NCBI RefSeq assembly: GCF_003219795.1
Contig: NZ_QJVC01000026.1
Span: 1-47,520, forward strand
Reading direction: 5' to 3'
DNA from: Arthrobacter psychrolactophilus
Lineage (GTDB): Bacteria > Actinomycetota > Actinomycetes > Actinomycetales > Micrococcaceae
Length of the DNA: 47,520 nucleotides
Shown piece by piece: positions 18,010 to 30,558 of the stretch. The notes beneath the pieces are model-generated. The model worked only from the letters and a program-made list of their open reading frames with translations, did not search any database and was not told the origin of the DNA. The first letter of the stretch is position 1. Each line of letters starts with the position of its first letter. The position numbers and the translations under genes were made by a program.

Positions 18010-18552
18010 TTAGAGCTGTTCGACAGTTACGGAGTTGATGACAACATCTTCACGCGGCTTGTCGCCGGCGCCGGTTGCAACACCTTCGATGGCGTCGACA
18101 ACGGCGCGGGAAGCCTCATCGGTGACATCACCGAAGATGGTGTGCTTGCCCTGCAGCCAGCTCGTGTTCACCGTGGTGATGAAGAACTGTGAACCGTTGG
18201 TTCCGCGGCCACCCTGAATGCCGGCGTTAGCCATTGCAAACTTGTAGGGGTCGTTGAAGTTCAGGTCGGGGTTGATCTCATCGTCGAACTGGTAGCCGGG
18301 GCCACCGATTCCACGGCCCAAGGGATCTCCACCCTGGATCATGAAGTCCTTGATGATGCGGTGGAAGATGGTTCCGTTGTACAACGGAGCCGTGGTCTTT
18401 TCGCCGGTTGCCGGGTGGGTCCACTCGGTCGTGCCGGTTGCCAGGCCTACGAAGTTGGCAACAGTCTTGGGTGCGTGGTTACCAAAAAGGTTCACCACGA
18501 TATCGCCGAGGCTGGTGCTGATAGTTGCTTTTGCGGTTGGGATAGCAGTCAT
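18010..18552 (-). CDS. Peptidyl-prolyl cis-trans isomerase, cyclophilin type
   Basis: The 180-residue cytoplasmic protein contains the cyclophilin signature: FHRIIKDFMIQGGDP near residues 62-76, the GGRGTNGSQFFI segment and the HTIFGDV strand. It accelerates proline isomerisation during folding. There is no signal peptide. It is monocistronic, with a strong terminator. A cyclophilin near the origin beside the rhomboid gene is common in Micrococcaceae and Mycobacteriaceae. Confidence 0.95.
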   Translation of the reverse strand: MTAIPTAKATISTSLGDIVVNLFGNHAPKTVANFVGLATGTTEWTHPATGEKTTAPLYNGTIFHRIIKDFMIQGGDPLGRGIGGPGYQFDDEINPDLNFNDPYKFAMANAGIQGGRGTNGSQFFITTVNTSWLQGKHTIFGDVTDEASRAVVDAIEGVATGAGDKPREDVVINSVTVEQL

Positions 18553-18689
18553 GGCGATATTCTGTCATGCCAAGATGAGAAAATCCTGCCTGTGTTCTTC
18601 ATTCCGCGCCCGGCGAACTGGCAAGAGATAGAAACGGTGAGGATCTCGACGTAGGCTGAAAGATGAAACTGCCAACATCTGGAGGAAAC

Positions 18690-19415
18690 GTGAAGAAGGT
18701 TGACCGCTTTACCCAAGGCTTGGAAGACTCCCTCAGCTCGGGCGTACACAATGCCACCGAATGGGCAACTCCCCATGTAGAACATGCACGGGAATGGACC
18801 ACACCGCGCGTAGAAGCTGCTCTTGGATGGGCCGTACCCCGGATTGAACGTGGGATTGAGCAGGCTTCTCCCATTGTTCAAGACAGCTTGCGGAAGGCTG
18901 CCCAGTACACGGCCGACGGCGTGGCCGCCGTGACTCCCATGCTTCAAGATGGCCTCGAGAAGCTCGCCCCGCGTATTTCCGATGCCGTTGATGAGGCCAC
19001 ACCGCATATTCAGGGTGCTTTGGACAAGGCGAGTCCCGCGCTGGCCTCGGCCAAGGAACGTGTGGTTCATGATTTCATCCCGCTCGTCTCGGACAAGCTG
19101 GGCGACGCCGCACACGCCGTCGAAACTGCCTTGGAAAAGACGCAGCTTTCCCACCAGGTGGAAGTTGTCGCGGAATCTGTCAAGAAAAAGAAAGGCTCTG
19201 GCAAGGGCTGGATCGTGGTCGGCATCATTGCTGCCGCATCAGCTGCTGCAGTAGCAGCCTGGAAGGCTTCCAAGCCGGTTGCCGACCCTTGGAAGACGCC
19301 CGCCACTGTTGTCCCAGCCCAGGCTGTTGTGCCTGCCCCGGTGCCAGCGGACGACGGCGCCCTCGAGGATGCTGCAAAGGTTGCGGACACCGAAGTCGAG
19401 GAAGAAACTAAATAG
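18690..19415 (+). CDS. Unknown protein with about ten tandem 11-residue repeats and a membrane helix
   Basis: The GTG at 18690 is preferred over the ATG at 18663 because GGAGGAAAC sits directly before it. From about residue 18 the 241-residue product is a tandem series of 11-residue units with consensus A-T-P-x-V/I-x-x-A-L-x-x: ATPHVEHAREW, TTPRVEAALGW, AVPRIERGIEQ, ASPIVQDSLRK, AAQYTADGVAA, VTPMLQDGLEK, LAPRISDAVDE, ATPHIQGALDK, ASPALASAKER, preceded by LSSGVHNATEW. This predicts a long amphipathic hendecad helix. A KKKKGSGKGW stretch, one membrane helix (about 180-200) and a Pro/Ala/acidic tail follow. Function is unknown; a membrane-surface or envelope role is only an inference. Confidence 0.8.
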   Translation: MKKVDRFTQGLEDSLSSGVHNATEWATPHVEHAREWTTPRVEAALGWAVPRIERGIEQASPIVQDSLRKAAQYTADGVAAVTPMLQDGLEKLAPRISDAVDEATPHIQGALDKASPALASAKERVVHDFIPLVSDKLGDAAHAVETALEKTQLSHQVEVVAESVKKKKGSGKGWIVVGIIAAASAAAVAAWKASKPVADPWKTPATVVPAQAVVPAPVPADDGALEDAAKVADTEVEEETK

Positions 19416-19431
19416 TTCTTCAGATCTTCCA

Positions 19432-19466
19432 AAGATGGTCGGGTTCAACATGAACCCGACCATCTT
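19432..19466 (+). terminator. Terminator after the 11-residue-repeat protein gene
   Basis: A perfect 16-bp stem (AAGATGGTCGGGTTCA and its complement) with a 3-nt loop is followed by TGTCTTT. It lies between two convergent genes and may serve both. Confidence 0.85.
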
Positions 19467-19477
19467 GTCTTTAAGAC

Positions 19478-20359
19478 CTATTTGATTCTTTTGGACTTTC
19501 TCAAGCCGCTGCGTCCCTGATAAAGAATCACGATGGCCAAGCCCACCAGGATGAGCGCTAATCCGGCATAGGTTCCGGCCGGCAAGGCCTGATGCAGGAA
19601 GAACCCTGCCAAGAGTGCCGCCCCCGGGATTTCCAACAAGATCATCATGGAAACCACAAGTGGCGACATAGTGGCCAAAAGGTGGTTGAAGATGGTGTGC
19701 CCAAAAATCTGAGCAGCAATCGTGACGCCGATAATTCCCCACCAAGCTTCCGCAGGGATGTTGACGAACGGCTGCTGGAAGGCCAAACAAAGAACAAGCA
19801 AGATGATGGAGCAAAATCCATAGCAAAGGCTTGTGTAGACACCGGTCGACATTGTTTTGCGGGCTTTTGAGCCAGCCAAGGTATAAACCGCGGCCAAGGC
19901 GCCGCCCACGACCGCCAGCAGGTCTCCGAGGAGCGCTTCCTTGGAAACACTCATATCGAAGCCGGTGATGACGACAACGCCTATCAGGGCCGTTCCCAGG
20001 CCCAGCAGGATGGGTCTGGCGGGCTTGGATCCCCGGATCCACTGAAATAGGGCAATCCACGCGGCTTGCAGACACACAAGTGCAGTTGCAGCTGCCACGC
20101 TGGTCAATTTGACCGAGGTGACGAAACAAGCGAAATGGAAGGCGAGTGCTGTTGCTGCAATGAGGATGTATTTCAGCTCAAGCCGAGTCAAGGAGCTGAA
20201 ACGGCGCGGTTCCTTGATCAGAGTGGGGGTACCAAGGACGACCGCCCCAAAAACATTGCGCCAAAGTGCAATAGTCAAAGCAGGAGCCGCGGTTGCCGCC
20301 ATGATCGGGCCAGATGCGGAAACGCCCAGAATACCCACGAGGGCCAAGAAGAGAATCAC
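19478..20359 (-). CDS. EamA/DMT-superfamily transporter
   Basis: The 293-residue protein has ten predicted membrane helices in two five-helix EamA halves, with the typical first-helix proline/glycine pattern and a short basic C-terminus (KSKRIK). Members export or import small metabolites, and the substrate cannot be read from sequence. It starts at the ATG at 20359 and lies downstream of tRNA-Ala on the same strand, separated by a terminator hairpin. Confidence 0.88.
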   Translation of the reverse strand: MILFLALVGILGVSASGPIMAATAAPALTIALWRNVFGAVVLGTPTLIKEPRRFSSLTRLELKYILIAATALAFHFACFVTSVKLTSVAAATALVCLQAAWIALFQWIRGSKPARPILLGLGTALIGVVVITGFDMSVSKEALLGDLLAVVGGALAAVYTLAGSKARKTMSTGVYTSLCYGFCSIILLVLCLAFQQPFVNIPAEAWWGIIGVTIAAQIFGHTIFNHLLATMSPLVVSMMILLEIPGAALLAGFFLHQALPAGTYAGLALILVGLAIVILYQGRSGLRKSKRIK

Positions 20360-20416
20360 TGTACAACCCGTAGATTATTTTCCAATGCCCAGCAGCTGCC
20401 AGGACTTTCACTAAAA

Positions 20417-20454
20417 ACAAAACAACCCCGGTCCGAAGACCAGGGTTGTTTTTT
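20417..20454. terminator. Hairpin downstream of tRNA-Ala
   Basis: The stem AACAACCC/GGGTTGTT, extended by an inner GGTC/GACC and a CGAA tetraloop, is flanked by A and T runs on both sides. Read on the reverse strand it follows tRNA-Ala and has a GTTTTGTTTTT tail. Confidence 0.85.
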
Positions 20455-20455
20455 A

Positions 20456-20531
20456 TGGTGGAGGCACGGGGACTCGAACCCCGAACCCCCTGCTTGCAAA
20501 GCAGGTGCGCTACCAATTGCGCCATGCCCCC
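20456..20531 (-). tRNA. tRNA-Ala(TGC)
   Basis: The reverse complement forms a full cloverleaf. The acceptor GGGGGCA pairs with TGCCTCC, the D-arm is GGCGCAATTGGTAGCGC, the anticodon loop TTTGCAA has anticodon TGC, and the T-arm contains GTTCGAGTC. The 3' CCA is encoded (20456-20458), unlike the other two tRNAs here. Confidence 0.95.
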
Positions 20532-20726
20532 ATAATGCTCATTCAGTATATATGAAACTAATCAATAAATTCAAATTACAGAATCTGTTGCTTTGTTCCA
20601 AGTTGTCTTCACAACTTTGGATTCCTGCCACTTCTTATTTAGGAAAACCGCAGCACCTAAAGTCACGATCAAGATCAATAACTTCTTCACTACACATCTT
20701 CCTTCCACAAGAACCAATAGGTTCCG

Positions 20727-20800
20727 TGGGCGTACCTGGACTTGAACCAGGGACCTCTTCGTTATCAGCGAAGCGCTCTAACCGCCTGAGCTATACGCCC
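20727..20800 (-). tRNA. tRNA-Ile(GAT)
   Basis: The cloverleaf has acceptor GGGCGTA with TACGCCC, D-arm AGCTCAGGCGGTTAGAGC, anticodon loop CTGATAA with anticodon GAT, and T-arm GTTCAAGTC. CCA is not encoded. An Ile-Ala pair downstream of gyrA and a DUF3566 gene is the classic actinobacterial order. Confidence 0.95.
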
Positions 20801-20861
20801 TCAGTGACCCTCACCGGGCCGAGACAAAACTTTACCCCAAACAATCCCAAAGTTCAAAATC

Positions 20862-20890
20862 GGCGGGTCCCGGAAGATCCGAGACCCGCC
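20862..20890 (-). terminator. Hairpin at the end of the gyrB-gyrA-DUF3566 unit
   Basis: An eight-base stem GGCGGGTC/GACCCGCC encloses a second CGGA/TCCG stem with an AGA loop. On the reverse strand a GATTTTGAAC tail follows. It lies 53 bases after the DUF3566 stop. Confidence 0.65.
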
Positions 20891-20943
20891 AATTCAAGGA
20901 TTTTTTAGTGTTTTCACACCGTTAATCCGCGGATTTTGAACTT

Positions 20944-21492
20944 TTAGTCATCAGTCAGGGTGACACCAATTCCACCAACAAGGGTGGCGGAAATGTTGTA
21001 CAACCATGCAGAAAGCACCGAAAGTGTGGTCAACAACACAACATTGACCACAGCGACAATAGTCGCGAAGGAAGCAACCTGCCCCAAGGAGACAATACTG
21101 AGCAGATCGAAAGGCGTTCCGCCTTCCTTGCCCTGAATGTCGTTGATGAAGGAATTAACCGTGTCGAACAAGCCGATCGTGTCCAAAACCGTCCACAGCA
21201 CGATGGAGGCAACGACGGTGATAATGCCGAGCGCAACAGATAGCAGGAATGCCATCTTCAATACCGACCACGGGTCAACCTTGCTGACCAGAAGACGGGC
21301 GCGGCGCGCCTTGGCCTTCGGGGCAGGCTTGACCAAAGTGGGCGGGGTTTTGGGGGCCGGCCTCTTGACTACGGGCTTCGCCGCAGCTGCTTTAGTTGTT
21401 GTCGGGCTCTGCGCAGGACGCTGGGCAGGGCGGGCCGGAGTACCTCCCCTTGGTGCGGAGCCAGGCCGCGGGATGGGGTTATTGGTGCTCAA
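20944..21492 (-). CDS. DUF3566 membrane protein downstream of gyrA
   Basis: The 182-residue protein has a disordered Pro/Ala/Lys-rich N-terminus (about 1-65) and a DUF3566 domain with [10 protein letters not shown] and two membrane helices (about 78-102 and 138-165). Its ATG overlaps the gyrA stop by four bases, so it is translationally coupled to gyrase. This gene follows gyrA across Actinobacteria. A role in membrane or division biology is suspected from conservation but not shown by the sequence. Confidence 0.92.
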   Translation of the reverse strand: MSTNNPIPRPGSAPRGGTPARPAQRPAQSPTTTKAAAAKPVVKRPAPKTPPTLVKPAPKAKARRARLLVSKVDPWSVLKMAFLLSVALGIITVVASIVLWTVLDTIGLFDTVNSFINDIQGKEGGTPFDLLSIVSLGQVASFATIVAVVNVVLLTTLSVLSAWLYNISATLVGGIGVTLTDD

Positions 21493-24134
21493 TCGGTACC
21501 TCCAGTTATTCCGTCATTATCATTCAACGGTACTTCATCTACCTGAGGGTTTCCCTCGACTACACCGGATTGCGGTGTCTGGGGGGCCTCGGGGTCCGTT
21601 GAATCTTCGTCTTCTTCAAGGCCTCGCTCCGTATTTCGGGCGATGCCGATGATCCGATCGTTCTTGTCGGGCTTGGCGAAGATGACGCCCATCGTGTCGC
21701 GGCCCTTTGCCGGAACCTCGGACACGTCGGAGCGAACAACCTTGCCGCCACTCATGACCACGAGCACCTCATCGTCTTCCTGAACGATCAGGGCGCCGAT
21801 CAAATCACCACGGTCTTCAACGAGCTTAGCTACCTTGATACCCAAGCCGCCTCGTCCCTGCAAACGGTATTCCTCGACAGCCGTCCGCTTGGCGTAGCCG
21901 CCCTCGGTGACGATGAAGACGAATGAATCATCCGTCACTACCGCTGCTGACAAGAGTTCGTCGTAGTCACGGAATTTCATGCCGGTCACACCAGAGGTGG
22001 CTCGGCCCATGGGGCGCAATGCGTCATTGGTGGCCGTGAACCTGATCGACTGTCCCTTACGTGAGACGAGGAGCAGATCATCCGTGTCCGAGACGAGCTG
22101 AGCCGAAACCAGTTCGTCACCGTCTCGCAGATTGATGGCGATGACGCCGGCGGAACGGTTGGTGTCGTAGTCCTCGAGTGAGGTCTTCTTGACCAAGCCA
22201 TTCTTGGTTGCCAGAACCAAATAAGGCGACTGCTGGTAGTCCTTGAGCTCCATGACCTGGGCGATCTTCTCGTCCGGCTGGAAGGCCAAGAGGTTCGCTA
22301 CGTGCTGTCCCTTGGCGTCGCGGCCAGCTTCGGCAAGCTCGTAGGCCTTAGCTCGGTAGACGCGGCCAAGATTTGTAAAGAATAACAACCAGTGGTGGGT
22401 CGTGGTCACAAAGAAGTGCTCGACGACGTCATCGCCACGCAGCTGCGCGCCCTTGACGCCCTTGCCGCCACGGTGCTGGGTGCGGTAGTTGTCGCTTCGA
22501 GTGCGCTTGACGTATCCGCCGCGCGTAATGGTGACGACCATTTCCTCTTCCGGAATGAGGTCTTCCATACTCATGTTGGGGTCGTAACCCATCATGATCT
22601 CGGTGCGACGGTCATCGCCGTATCGAGCCGCGATATCTGCCAATTCGTCGCTGACGATGCCGCGCTGAATTTCCGGGTCAGCCAGGATTCGGTTGAATTC
22701 GGTGATCATGGTTTCCAACACATTGTGCCGGTCCGTGATCTTCTGGTGCTCCAAGGCAGCCAAACGACGCAGCTGCATATCCAAAATGGCCTTGGCCTGG
22801 ATCTCGTCGATGTCTAGCAGCTGGATCAAACCATCGCGGGCTTCCTCGGTAGTCGAGGAACGTCGAATGAGTGCGATGACCTCATCGAGGGCATCGAGAG
22901 CCTTCAAGAGACCGCGCAAGATATGAGCTTCTTCTTCTGCCTTGCGAAGGCGGAAGCGCGTACGGCGGACGATGACGTCCATCTGGTGCGTGACCCAGTG
23001 ACGGATGAAGGCATCCAGGGGCAGGGTGCGGGGAACACCGTCAACAATGGCCAGCATGTTGGCGCTGAAGTTTTCCTGCAGCTGGGTGTGCTTGTACAGG
23101 TTGTTCAAAACAACCTTCGCAACTGCGTCACGCTTGAGGACGATGACCAAACGCTGGCCAGTACGACCCGAGGTCTCATCGCGCATATCGGCGATGCCAG
23201 AAATCTTGCCGTCCTTGACCAGATCGGCAATCTTGATGGCGAGGTTGTCCGGGTTGGCCTGGAACGGCAGCTCGGTCACGACCAAGCAGGTACGACCCTG
23301 AATTTCCTCAACGTTGACAACCGCACGCATGGTGATGGAGCCGCGTCCCGTGCGGTAGGCATCTTCGATGCCCTTGCGGCCCAAAATCTGAGCACCGGTC
23401 GGGAAATCGGGTCCCTTGATGCGTTCAATGAGCGCCTCAAGAAGTTCCTCACGGCTTACCGTCGGGTTTGCCAGGTACCACTGGACACCGTCGGCAACTT
23501 CGCGCAGGTTGTGGGGAGGAATATTGGTAGCCATACCCACGGCAATACCTGAGGAACCATTGACCAGAAGGTTTGGGAACCTCGAGGGCAAAATGGTGGG
23601 CTCTTGGTTCTTACCGTCGTAGTTGTCCTGGAAATCGACGGTTTCTTCGTCGATGTCTCGAACCATTTCCATCGCCAACGGCGCCATTTTGGTTTCCGTG
23701 TAACGAGGCGCAGCAGCACCATCGTTACCCGGGGAACCGAAGTTTCCCTGTCCAAGAGCCAAGGGGTAACGCATGGTCCAGTCCTGAATCAGGCGCACCA
23801 AGGCATCGTAAATCGAACTGTCGCCATGGGGGTGGTACTGACCCATGACTTCGCCGACTACGCGGGCACACTTGTTAAAAGAGCGCTCCGGGCGGTATCC
23901 GCCGTCGAACATGGCGTAGAGCACGCGGCGGTGCACAGGCTTGAGTCCGTCACGGACATCCGGCAGTGCACGGCCAACAATCACGGCCATGGCGTAGTCA
24001 AGGTAGGAACGCTTCATCTCCGTCTGGAGATCGATTTGCTCAACCTTGTCGTGCATTAGATTTCCTTCGAGAACGTCGATTTCCGTGGGCTCCACGGACG
24101 GTTCTGAGGGATTCTGAGGTGTTTCGTCGCTCAT
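21489..24134 (-). CDS. gyrA: DNA gyrase subunit A
   Basis: The 881-residue protein carries the breakage-reunion domain with catalytic Tyr145 (AAPRYTETK) and the quinolone-determining segment GDSSIYD at 104-110. By alignment, E. coli Ser83 corresponds to Ser106 and Asp87 to Asp110, so the usual susceptible residues are present. The GyrA box QRGGKGV-type motif is visible as HRGGKGVKG near 535, followed by the C-terminal beta-pinwheel and an acidic tail. It acts with GyrB in an A2B2 complex introducing negative supercoils. It lies 70 bases after gyrB on the same strand. Confidence 0.98.
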   Translation of the reverse strand: MSDETPQNPSEPSVEPTEIDVLEGNLMHDKVEQIDLQTEMKRSYLDYAMAVIVGRALPDVRDGLKPVHRRVLYAMFDGGYRPERSFNKCARVVGEVMGQYHPHGDSSIYDALVRLIQDWTMRYPLALGQGNFGSPGNDGAAAPRYTETKMAPLAMEMVRDIDEETVDFQDNYDGKNQEPTILPSRFPNLLVNGSSGIAVGMATNIPPHNLREVADGVQWYLANPTVSREELLEALIERIKGPDFPTGAQILGRKGIEDAYRTGRGSITMRAVVNVEEIQGRTCLVVTELPFQANPDNLAIKIADLVKDGKISGIADMRDETSGRTGQRLVIVLKRDAVAKVVLNNLYKHTQLQENFSANMLAIVDGVPRTLPLDAFIRHWVTHQMDVIVRRTRFRLRKAEEEAHILRGLLKALDALDEVIALIRRSSTTEEARDGLIQLLDIDEIQAKAILDMQLRRLAALEHQKITDRHNVLETMITEFNRILADPEIQRGIVSDELADIAARYGDDRRTEIMMGYDPNMSMEDLIPEEEMVVTITRGGYVKRTRSDNYRTQHRGGKGVKGAQLRGDDVVEHFFVTTTHHWLLFFTNLGRVYRAKAYELAEAGRDAKGQHVANLLAFQPDEKIAQVMELKDYQQSPYLVLATKNGLVKKTSLEDYDTNRSAGVIAINLRDGDELVSAQLVSDTDDLLLVSRKGQSIRFTATNDALRPMGRATSGVTGMKFRDYDELLSAAVVTDDSFVFIVTEGGYAKRTAVEEYRLQGRGGLGIKVAKLVEDRGDLIGALIVQEDDEVLVVMSGGKVVRSDVSEVPAKGRDTMGVIFAKPDKNDRIIGIARNTERGLEEDEDSTDPEAPQTPQSGVVEGNPQVDEVPLNDNDGITGGTD

Positions 24135-24204
24135 AATCTTTTATATTCCATTCCCAATATATGTCTAAGTTTCTCTATAGCTAGTGGGGCATATCTAACC
24201 CGTG

Positions 24205-26630
<2,426 letters not shown>

Positions 26631-27221
26631 CTACCCATAAGTGTCTCGCGGACCGCGGCCCTTGACGTTGCGAAAGCCCTTGCGCCAGCTCGGAGCTGCT
26701 GGCCCAAGCACCATGATTTTGGTGACGACCCCGCGACCTAGATCCTCATCAAACTTTGCAAGGAGCGAAGACGACAACAAACGCAGCTGTGTTGCCCAGC
26801 TCGTCGAATCGCAACGAACGTGAAGCGTCGTCGCCTCAAAACTCTCGGGTTGGCAATGTGCGGCAATATCTGCGCCGACAAGGGTGTCCCACTGTGCCAT
26901 CACGGAACCTACGGCAAGAGGGGAACTCCACCCACGATCAGAAACTAGCCGGCTGACAACATTTCCCAGGCCCTGGGGGTCTCGTCCACCACCATATTTG
27001 GCGTCAAGGAACGGCTTTCGCTTGGCTTTTGGTGCAGATTTTTCACCCAAACGACTTCTAGGGATCCGCAACTCGCCGCGGCTCTTGGCGATTCGCCGCA
27101 TTCTGTTCAGGGCCGCCTGAGCAGCATCAATTTCGGTGGTGTGATCCGCAGCAGCAGCCTGCTTCCGACGCTTTTGACTGGTCGGATCATCATTTGAGGA
27201 GCCAAACGGCTGCTCATTCAT
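26631..27221 (-). CDS. dciA: DciA-family (DUF721) protein
   Basis: The 196-residue product (ATG at 27221, overlapping the recF stop by eight bases) has a basic, disordered N-terminal half and a DUF721 domain (about 85-180: [49 protein letters not shown]). DciA proteins bind and help load the replicative helicase in bacteria without DnaC/DnaI. The place between recF and gyrB is the normal actinobacterial one. A longer start at 27236 is possible. Confidence 0.92.
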   Translation of the reverse strand: MNEQPFGSSNDDPTSQKRRKQAAAADHTTEIDAAQAALNRMRRIAKSRGELRIPRSRLGEKSAPKAKRKPFLDAKYGGGRDPQGLGNVVSRLVSDRGWSSPLAVGSVMAQWDTLVGADIAAHCQPESFEATTLHVRCDSTSWATQLRLLSSSLLAKFDEDLGRGVVTKIMVLGPAAPSWRKGFRNVKGRGPRDTYG

Positions 27222-28461
27222 CGCAGACAACTCCACCGGGAATCACCTGGACGGTTGATCCAGAAAGTTCCTCAGGAATATCTTCACCAACAGCGGCAGT
27301 CACCAAAACTTGCTCAGCGGAAGCAACCATGACGGCCAGTTTGCGGCGACGCTGAGCATCAAGCTCAGCAAACACATCATCCAAGATGAGGATCGGCTGA
27401 TTACCCTCGACATGCTTGTCTTCATCAAGAACATGGAAGGATGCCAAACGCAGGGCCAACGCAATCGACCAAGATTCTCCATGCGAGGCGTATCCACGAG
27501 CGGGAGCAAGACCTAACAGTAGATCCAACTCATCTCGGTGGGGGCCCACCAAAGACATGCCGCGTTCCAATTCCTTGGTTCTAGAACGAACCAGTTCGAC
27601 GCGGTATTTTTCTGTCAGTTCCTCAACACTCAAGAGCGAAAGGTCCGGGAAGTCAGTTTCAACTCCAGCAACCCCACTCTGAGGTTCGCCAAGAGTGTCG
27701 GGGGATGCGCCGTCGGACGTGACGGGGCGATCACCGTCAGCTAGCTCATCAAGACTGCTGCGATAAATGGCTCGCAAAAGCTTGGATCCGTCGGTCAACT
27801 GGGCATACGCCTCGGCCATGTGCGGGCGCAAACGATTGAGCAAATCTAAGCGTGCGGACAAGAGATTCGCGGCCGCAATGGCGAGGTGCTCGTCCCAAAC
27901 ATCCAGTGTTGAAAGATGCGATTCAGAGACGCCGGACCGAGAAAAATGCTGCGACCGTGCGGATTTCAAGAGGGCATTGCGCTGCTTAAGGACGCGGTCG
28001 TAATCACTACGGGTGCCGGCATGCATGGGGGACAGGACGACCAATAGGTCATCCAAAAAACGACGGCGATTGCCAGGATCGCCCTTGACCAGAGCCAAAT
28101 CCTCAGGCGCGAAAAGCACTGTCCGGCACAGGCCCAAGATGTCACGCGAACGAACGGGGTTTGCTCGGTTTATTCTGGCCCGATTCGCACGAGTGGCGTT
28201 GATTTCCAGCTCAACCATGACTTTTTGCTCGGCACGGACCAACTGAGCGCGGATCAGCGCCCGATCCGTGCCGAACCTCAAAAGTGGCCCATCCTGGCTG
28301 ACTCGATGAGAAGAAAGAGTCGCCAGGTAGCCAATCGATTCCACCAGATTGGTTTTACCCAAACCATTTGATCCGACAAGAACCGTGACACCCGGGGTGA
28401 GCGTTAGATCGACCTGGGTGTAACTGCGGAAATCGGTCAAGGAAAGGTGTTCAAGATACAT
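27214..28461 (-). CDS. recF: DNA replication and repair protein RecF
   Basis: The 415-residue SMC-like ATPase has Walker A GSNGLGKT (30-37), a YHR-type LLKSARS region, the ABC signature near [12 protein letters not shown] and Walker [12 protein letters not shown]. RecF works with RecO/RecR to load RecA at gaps. It lies in the dnaN-gnd-recF-dciA-gyrB order, 22 bases before gnd reads into it. An inserted Ser/Asp-rich stretch (about 230-275) is somewhat variable but not unusual in the genus. Confidence 0.97.
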   Translation of the reverse strand: MYLEHLSLTDFRSYTQVDLTLTPGVTVLVGSNGLGKTNLVESIGYLATLSSHRVSQDGPLLRFGTDRALIRAQLVRAEQKVMVELEINATRANRARINRANPVRSRDILGLCRTVLFAPEDLALVKGDPGNRRRFLDDLLVVLSPMHAGTRSDYDRVLKQRNALLKSARSQHFSRSGVSESHLSTLDVWDEHLAIAAANLLSARLDLLNRLRPHMAEAYAQLTDGSKLLRAIYRSSLDELADGDRPVTSDGASPDTLGEPQSGVAGVETDFPDLSLLSVEELTEKYRVELVRSRTKELERGMSLVGPHRDELDLLLGLAPARGYASHGESWSIALALRLASFHVLDEDKHVEGNQPILILDDVFAELDAQRRRKLAVMVASAEQVLVTAAVGEDIPEELSGSTVQVIPGGVVCDE

Positions 28462-28483
28462 GGAGCTGGAATCTATTCACTAA

Positions 28484-29371
28484 CTAGGAACCTGCGGGTT
28501 TTGTGGCATGCCCACCAAATTGGTGACGCAGTGCCGAAACCATTTTCATGGCGGGTGAGCTGTCTTCACGGGAGGAAAAACGAGCAAAGAGCGCCGCGGT
28601 AATCGCCGGGGCCGGGACAGCGTTGGCGATTGCTTCCTCAACTGTCCAACGGCCTTCACCGGAATCTTCCACGTAATCGTCGATGGATTCCAAGCCCGGA
28701 TCCTCATCCAGCGCCTTGACCATGAGGTCCAAAAGCCAGGAACGGACTACCGTTCCCTTTTGCCAGGCGCGGAACGTGCCGGGCAAATCCTCAATGATGT
28801 CCTTCTTGGCCAAGAGCTCATAGCCCTCGGCATAAGCCTGCATCAACCCATATTCGATGCCGTTGTGAACCATCTTCGCGTAGTGCCCCGCACCCACGTC
28901 ACCGACATGAACGAGGCTATCTGCCCGTTCGCCTTCGGGACGAAGGGTATCCAATACCGGGAGGACGCGCTCAAAGTTTTCAGCTGAACCGCCGGCCATG
29001 AGGCCATAACCGTTCTCCAAGCCCCAAACTCCACCTGAAACACCAACATCCATGAAGCCGATGTTCTTAGTTGCCAGCATGGCGCCGTGCTTTTGGTCTT
29101 CGGTGAAGCGGGAATTTCCGCCATCAACGAGCAAATCTCCGGGTTCAAGGAGCTCGGAAAGCTCGGTGATGACGGAATTGGTGATGTCTCCCGACGGCAC
29201 CATGACCCAAATGAGCCTTGGTGCCGGAACTGCCTTGACCAAGTCAGCAAGCGATGCCGCGTCACTCACCTCAGGGTTGCGATCGAAGCCGGTGACCTCG
29301 ATGTTTCCTGCACGTAAGCGAGCTCGCATATTGAAGCCCATTTTTCCAAGTCCAACAAGTCCAATATGCAC
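28484..29371 (-). CDS. gnd: 6-phosphogluconate dehydrogenase, decarboxylating, short (GndA-like) type
   Basis: I choose the GTG at 29371, with GGAAAAGAG upstream, giving 295 residues that begin directly at the Rossmann fold (G7-L-G9-K-M-G12). The substrate motif DVGVSGGVWG and the catalytic-region lysine in GHYAKMVHNGIEYG are present. The short form lacks the long C-terminal domain of the E. coli enzyme. It oxidises 6-phosphogluconate to ribulose-5-phosphate and CO2. The position between dnaN and recF is a recurring actinobacterial insertion. Confidence 0.93.
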   Translation of the reverse strand: MHIGLVGLGKMGFNMRARLRAGNIEVTGFDRNPEVSDAASLADLVKAVPAPRLIWVMVPSGDITNSVITELSELLEPGDLLVDGGNSRFTEDQKHGAMLATKNIGFMDVGVSGGVWGLENGYGLMAGGSAENFERVLPVLDTLRPEGERADSLVHVGDVGAGHYAKMVHNGIEYGLMQAYAEGYELLAKKDIIEDLPGTFRAWQKGTVVRSWLLDLMVKALDEDPGLESIDDYVEDSGEGRWTVEEAIANAVPAPAITAALFARFSSREDSSPAMKMVSALRHQFGGHATKPAGS

Positions 29372-29433
29372 GTGCGTTTCTCTTTTCCGTGGGTTGGTTA
29401 TCAAGCGAGGAATTTACTGACAAGTTCAGGCAG

Positions 29434-30558
29434 TTACTGGTTTGGCAACCTGACCGGCATTACCAGGTAGCGGTACTCGTCGCGGCGTTCACCATCGATG
29501 GTGTCCTGAGCGCTGAGCATGGCAGGTTTGGGAGCTGATGTGAAGGAGAAGCGAACGTACTTGCTATCAAAAGCGCTCAAACCTTCGCTGAGGTAGTGCG
29601 GGTTAAAAGCAACCGTGATCTCGTCGCCGAACAGCGAGGCCTCAAGGTTTTCGGATGCCTGAGCATCTTCACCGGTTCCGGCGTCAAGGGTCAACTGGCC
29701 ATCGGTGAAAATCAAGCGAACCGGGGTATTGCGTTCTGCAACCAGGGAAACTCGACGAACCGCTTCAGCCAAGGCATGGGTCTCGACGGTGGCGTGAATC
29801 GGGGTGGTATCCGGGAAGAGCGAGCGAATCTTCGGGTAATCGCCATCAACCAGCAGGGACGTTGTTCGACGCCCGCCGCTTTCAAAACCGATCAATTCAC
29901 TATTGTCGGACAGCGCAATGTTGATGTTTCCTGAACTGCCCAAGGTCTTGGCGACTTCGCTCAAGGTTTTGGCCTTGACAAGTGCGGAAGCCGAAATGTT
30001 CGGGGAGGTTGGATTCCAGTGAATCTCACGCAAAGACAGACGGTACCTGTCGGTTGCGAGCAAAGTGATCAGATCACCTTCAATTTCCATCTTCACACCG
30101 GTGAGAACGGGAAGAGTGTCGTCCTTACTGGAAGCAATGATGACCTGGGAAACAGCCTGAGCAAATGCATCACCGTCAACGGTTCCACTGATTTCCGGCA
30201 AAGCGGGAAGCTCAGGGTAGTCACCAACCGGCATTGTAGCCAAGTGGAAACGGCTGCTGCGGCAGGTCAACGTGACCTTGTTGCCGTCGGTTTCAACCTC
30301 GACAGGTGCGGCCGGAAGGCTGCGGCAAATATCGGCCAACAATCGGCCTGAAACCAAGATGGTTCCTTCTTCTGAAATGTCAGCAGGAATTTGCAGACGT
30401 GCAGAGATCTCGTAATCAAAGCTGGAAAGGCTAAGGGTTCCGGCTTCGGCTTTAAGTAGCAGGCCAGAAAGGACCGGTACTGGAGGCCGAGGTGACAAGG
30501 ATCGTGCGGCCCAGCTGACTGCTTCGGTCAGAACATCCCGTTCGACTCGGAACTTCAC
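29434..30558 (-). CDS. dnaN: DNA polymerase III sliding clamp, beta subunit
   Basis: The start is GTG at 30558 (product VKFRVERDVL), preferred over an upstream in-frame ATG because GAAAGGCGG precedes it and the clamp family begins there. The 374-residue product has the three-fold clamp layout, with FDYEISA early, GVKMEIEGDLITLLATDRYRL near the middle and the C-terminal YLVMPVRLP. It tethers replicative polymerase to DNA and binds many repair proteins. It is first in the reverse-strand dnaN-gnd-recF block. Confidence 0.97.
   Translation of the reverse strand: MKFRVERDVLTEAVSWAARSLSPRPPVPVLSGLLLKAEAGTLSLSSFDYEISARLQIPADISEEGTILVSGRLLADICRSLPAAPVEVETDGNKVTLTCRSSRFHLATMPVGDYPELPALPEISGTVDGDAFAQAVSQVIIASSKDDTLPVLTGVKMEIEGDLITLLATDRYRLSLREIHWNPTSPNISASALVKAKTLSEVAKTLGSSGNINIALSDNSELIGFESGGRRTTSLLVDGDYPKIRSLFPDTTPIHATVETHALAEAVRRVSLVAERNTPVRLIFTDGQLTLDAGTGEDAQASENLEASLFGDEITVAFNPHYLSEGLSAFDSKYVRFSFTSAPKPAMLSAQDTIDGERRDEYRYLVMPVRLPNQ

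Noticed and set aside
22392-22817. Long open frames antisense to gyrA and gyrB (also 24499-25446)
   Set aside because: They are shadows of strongly conserved gyrase codons; the products show no domains.
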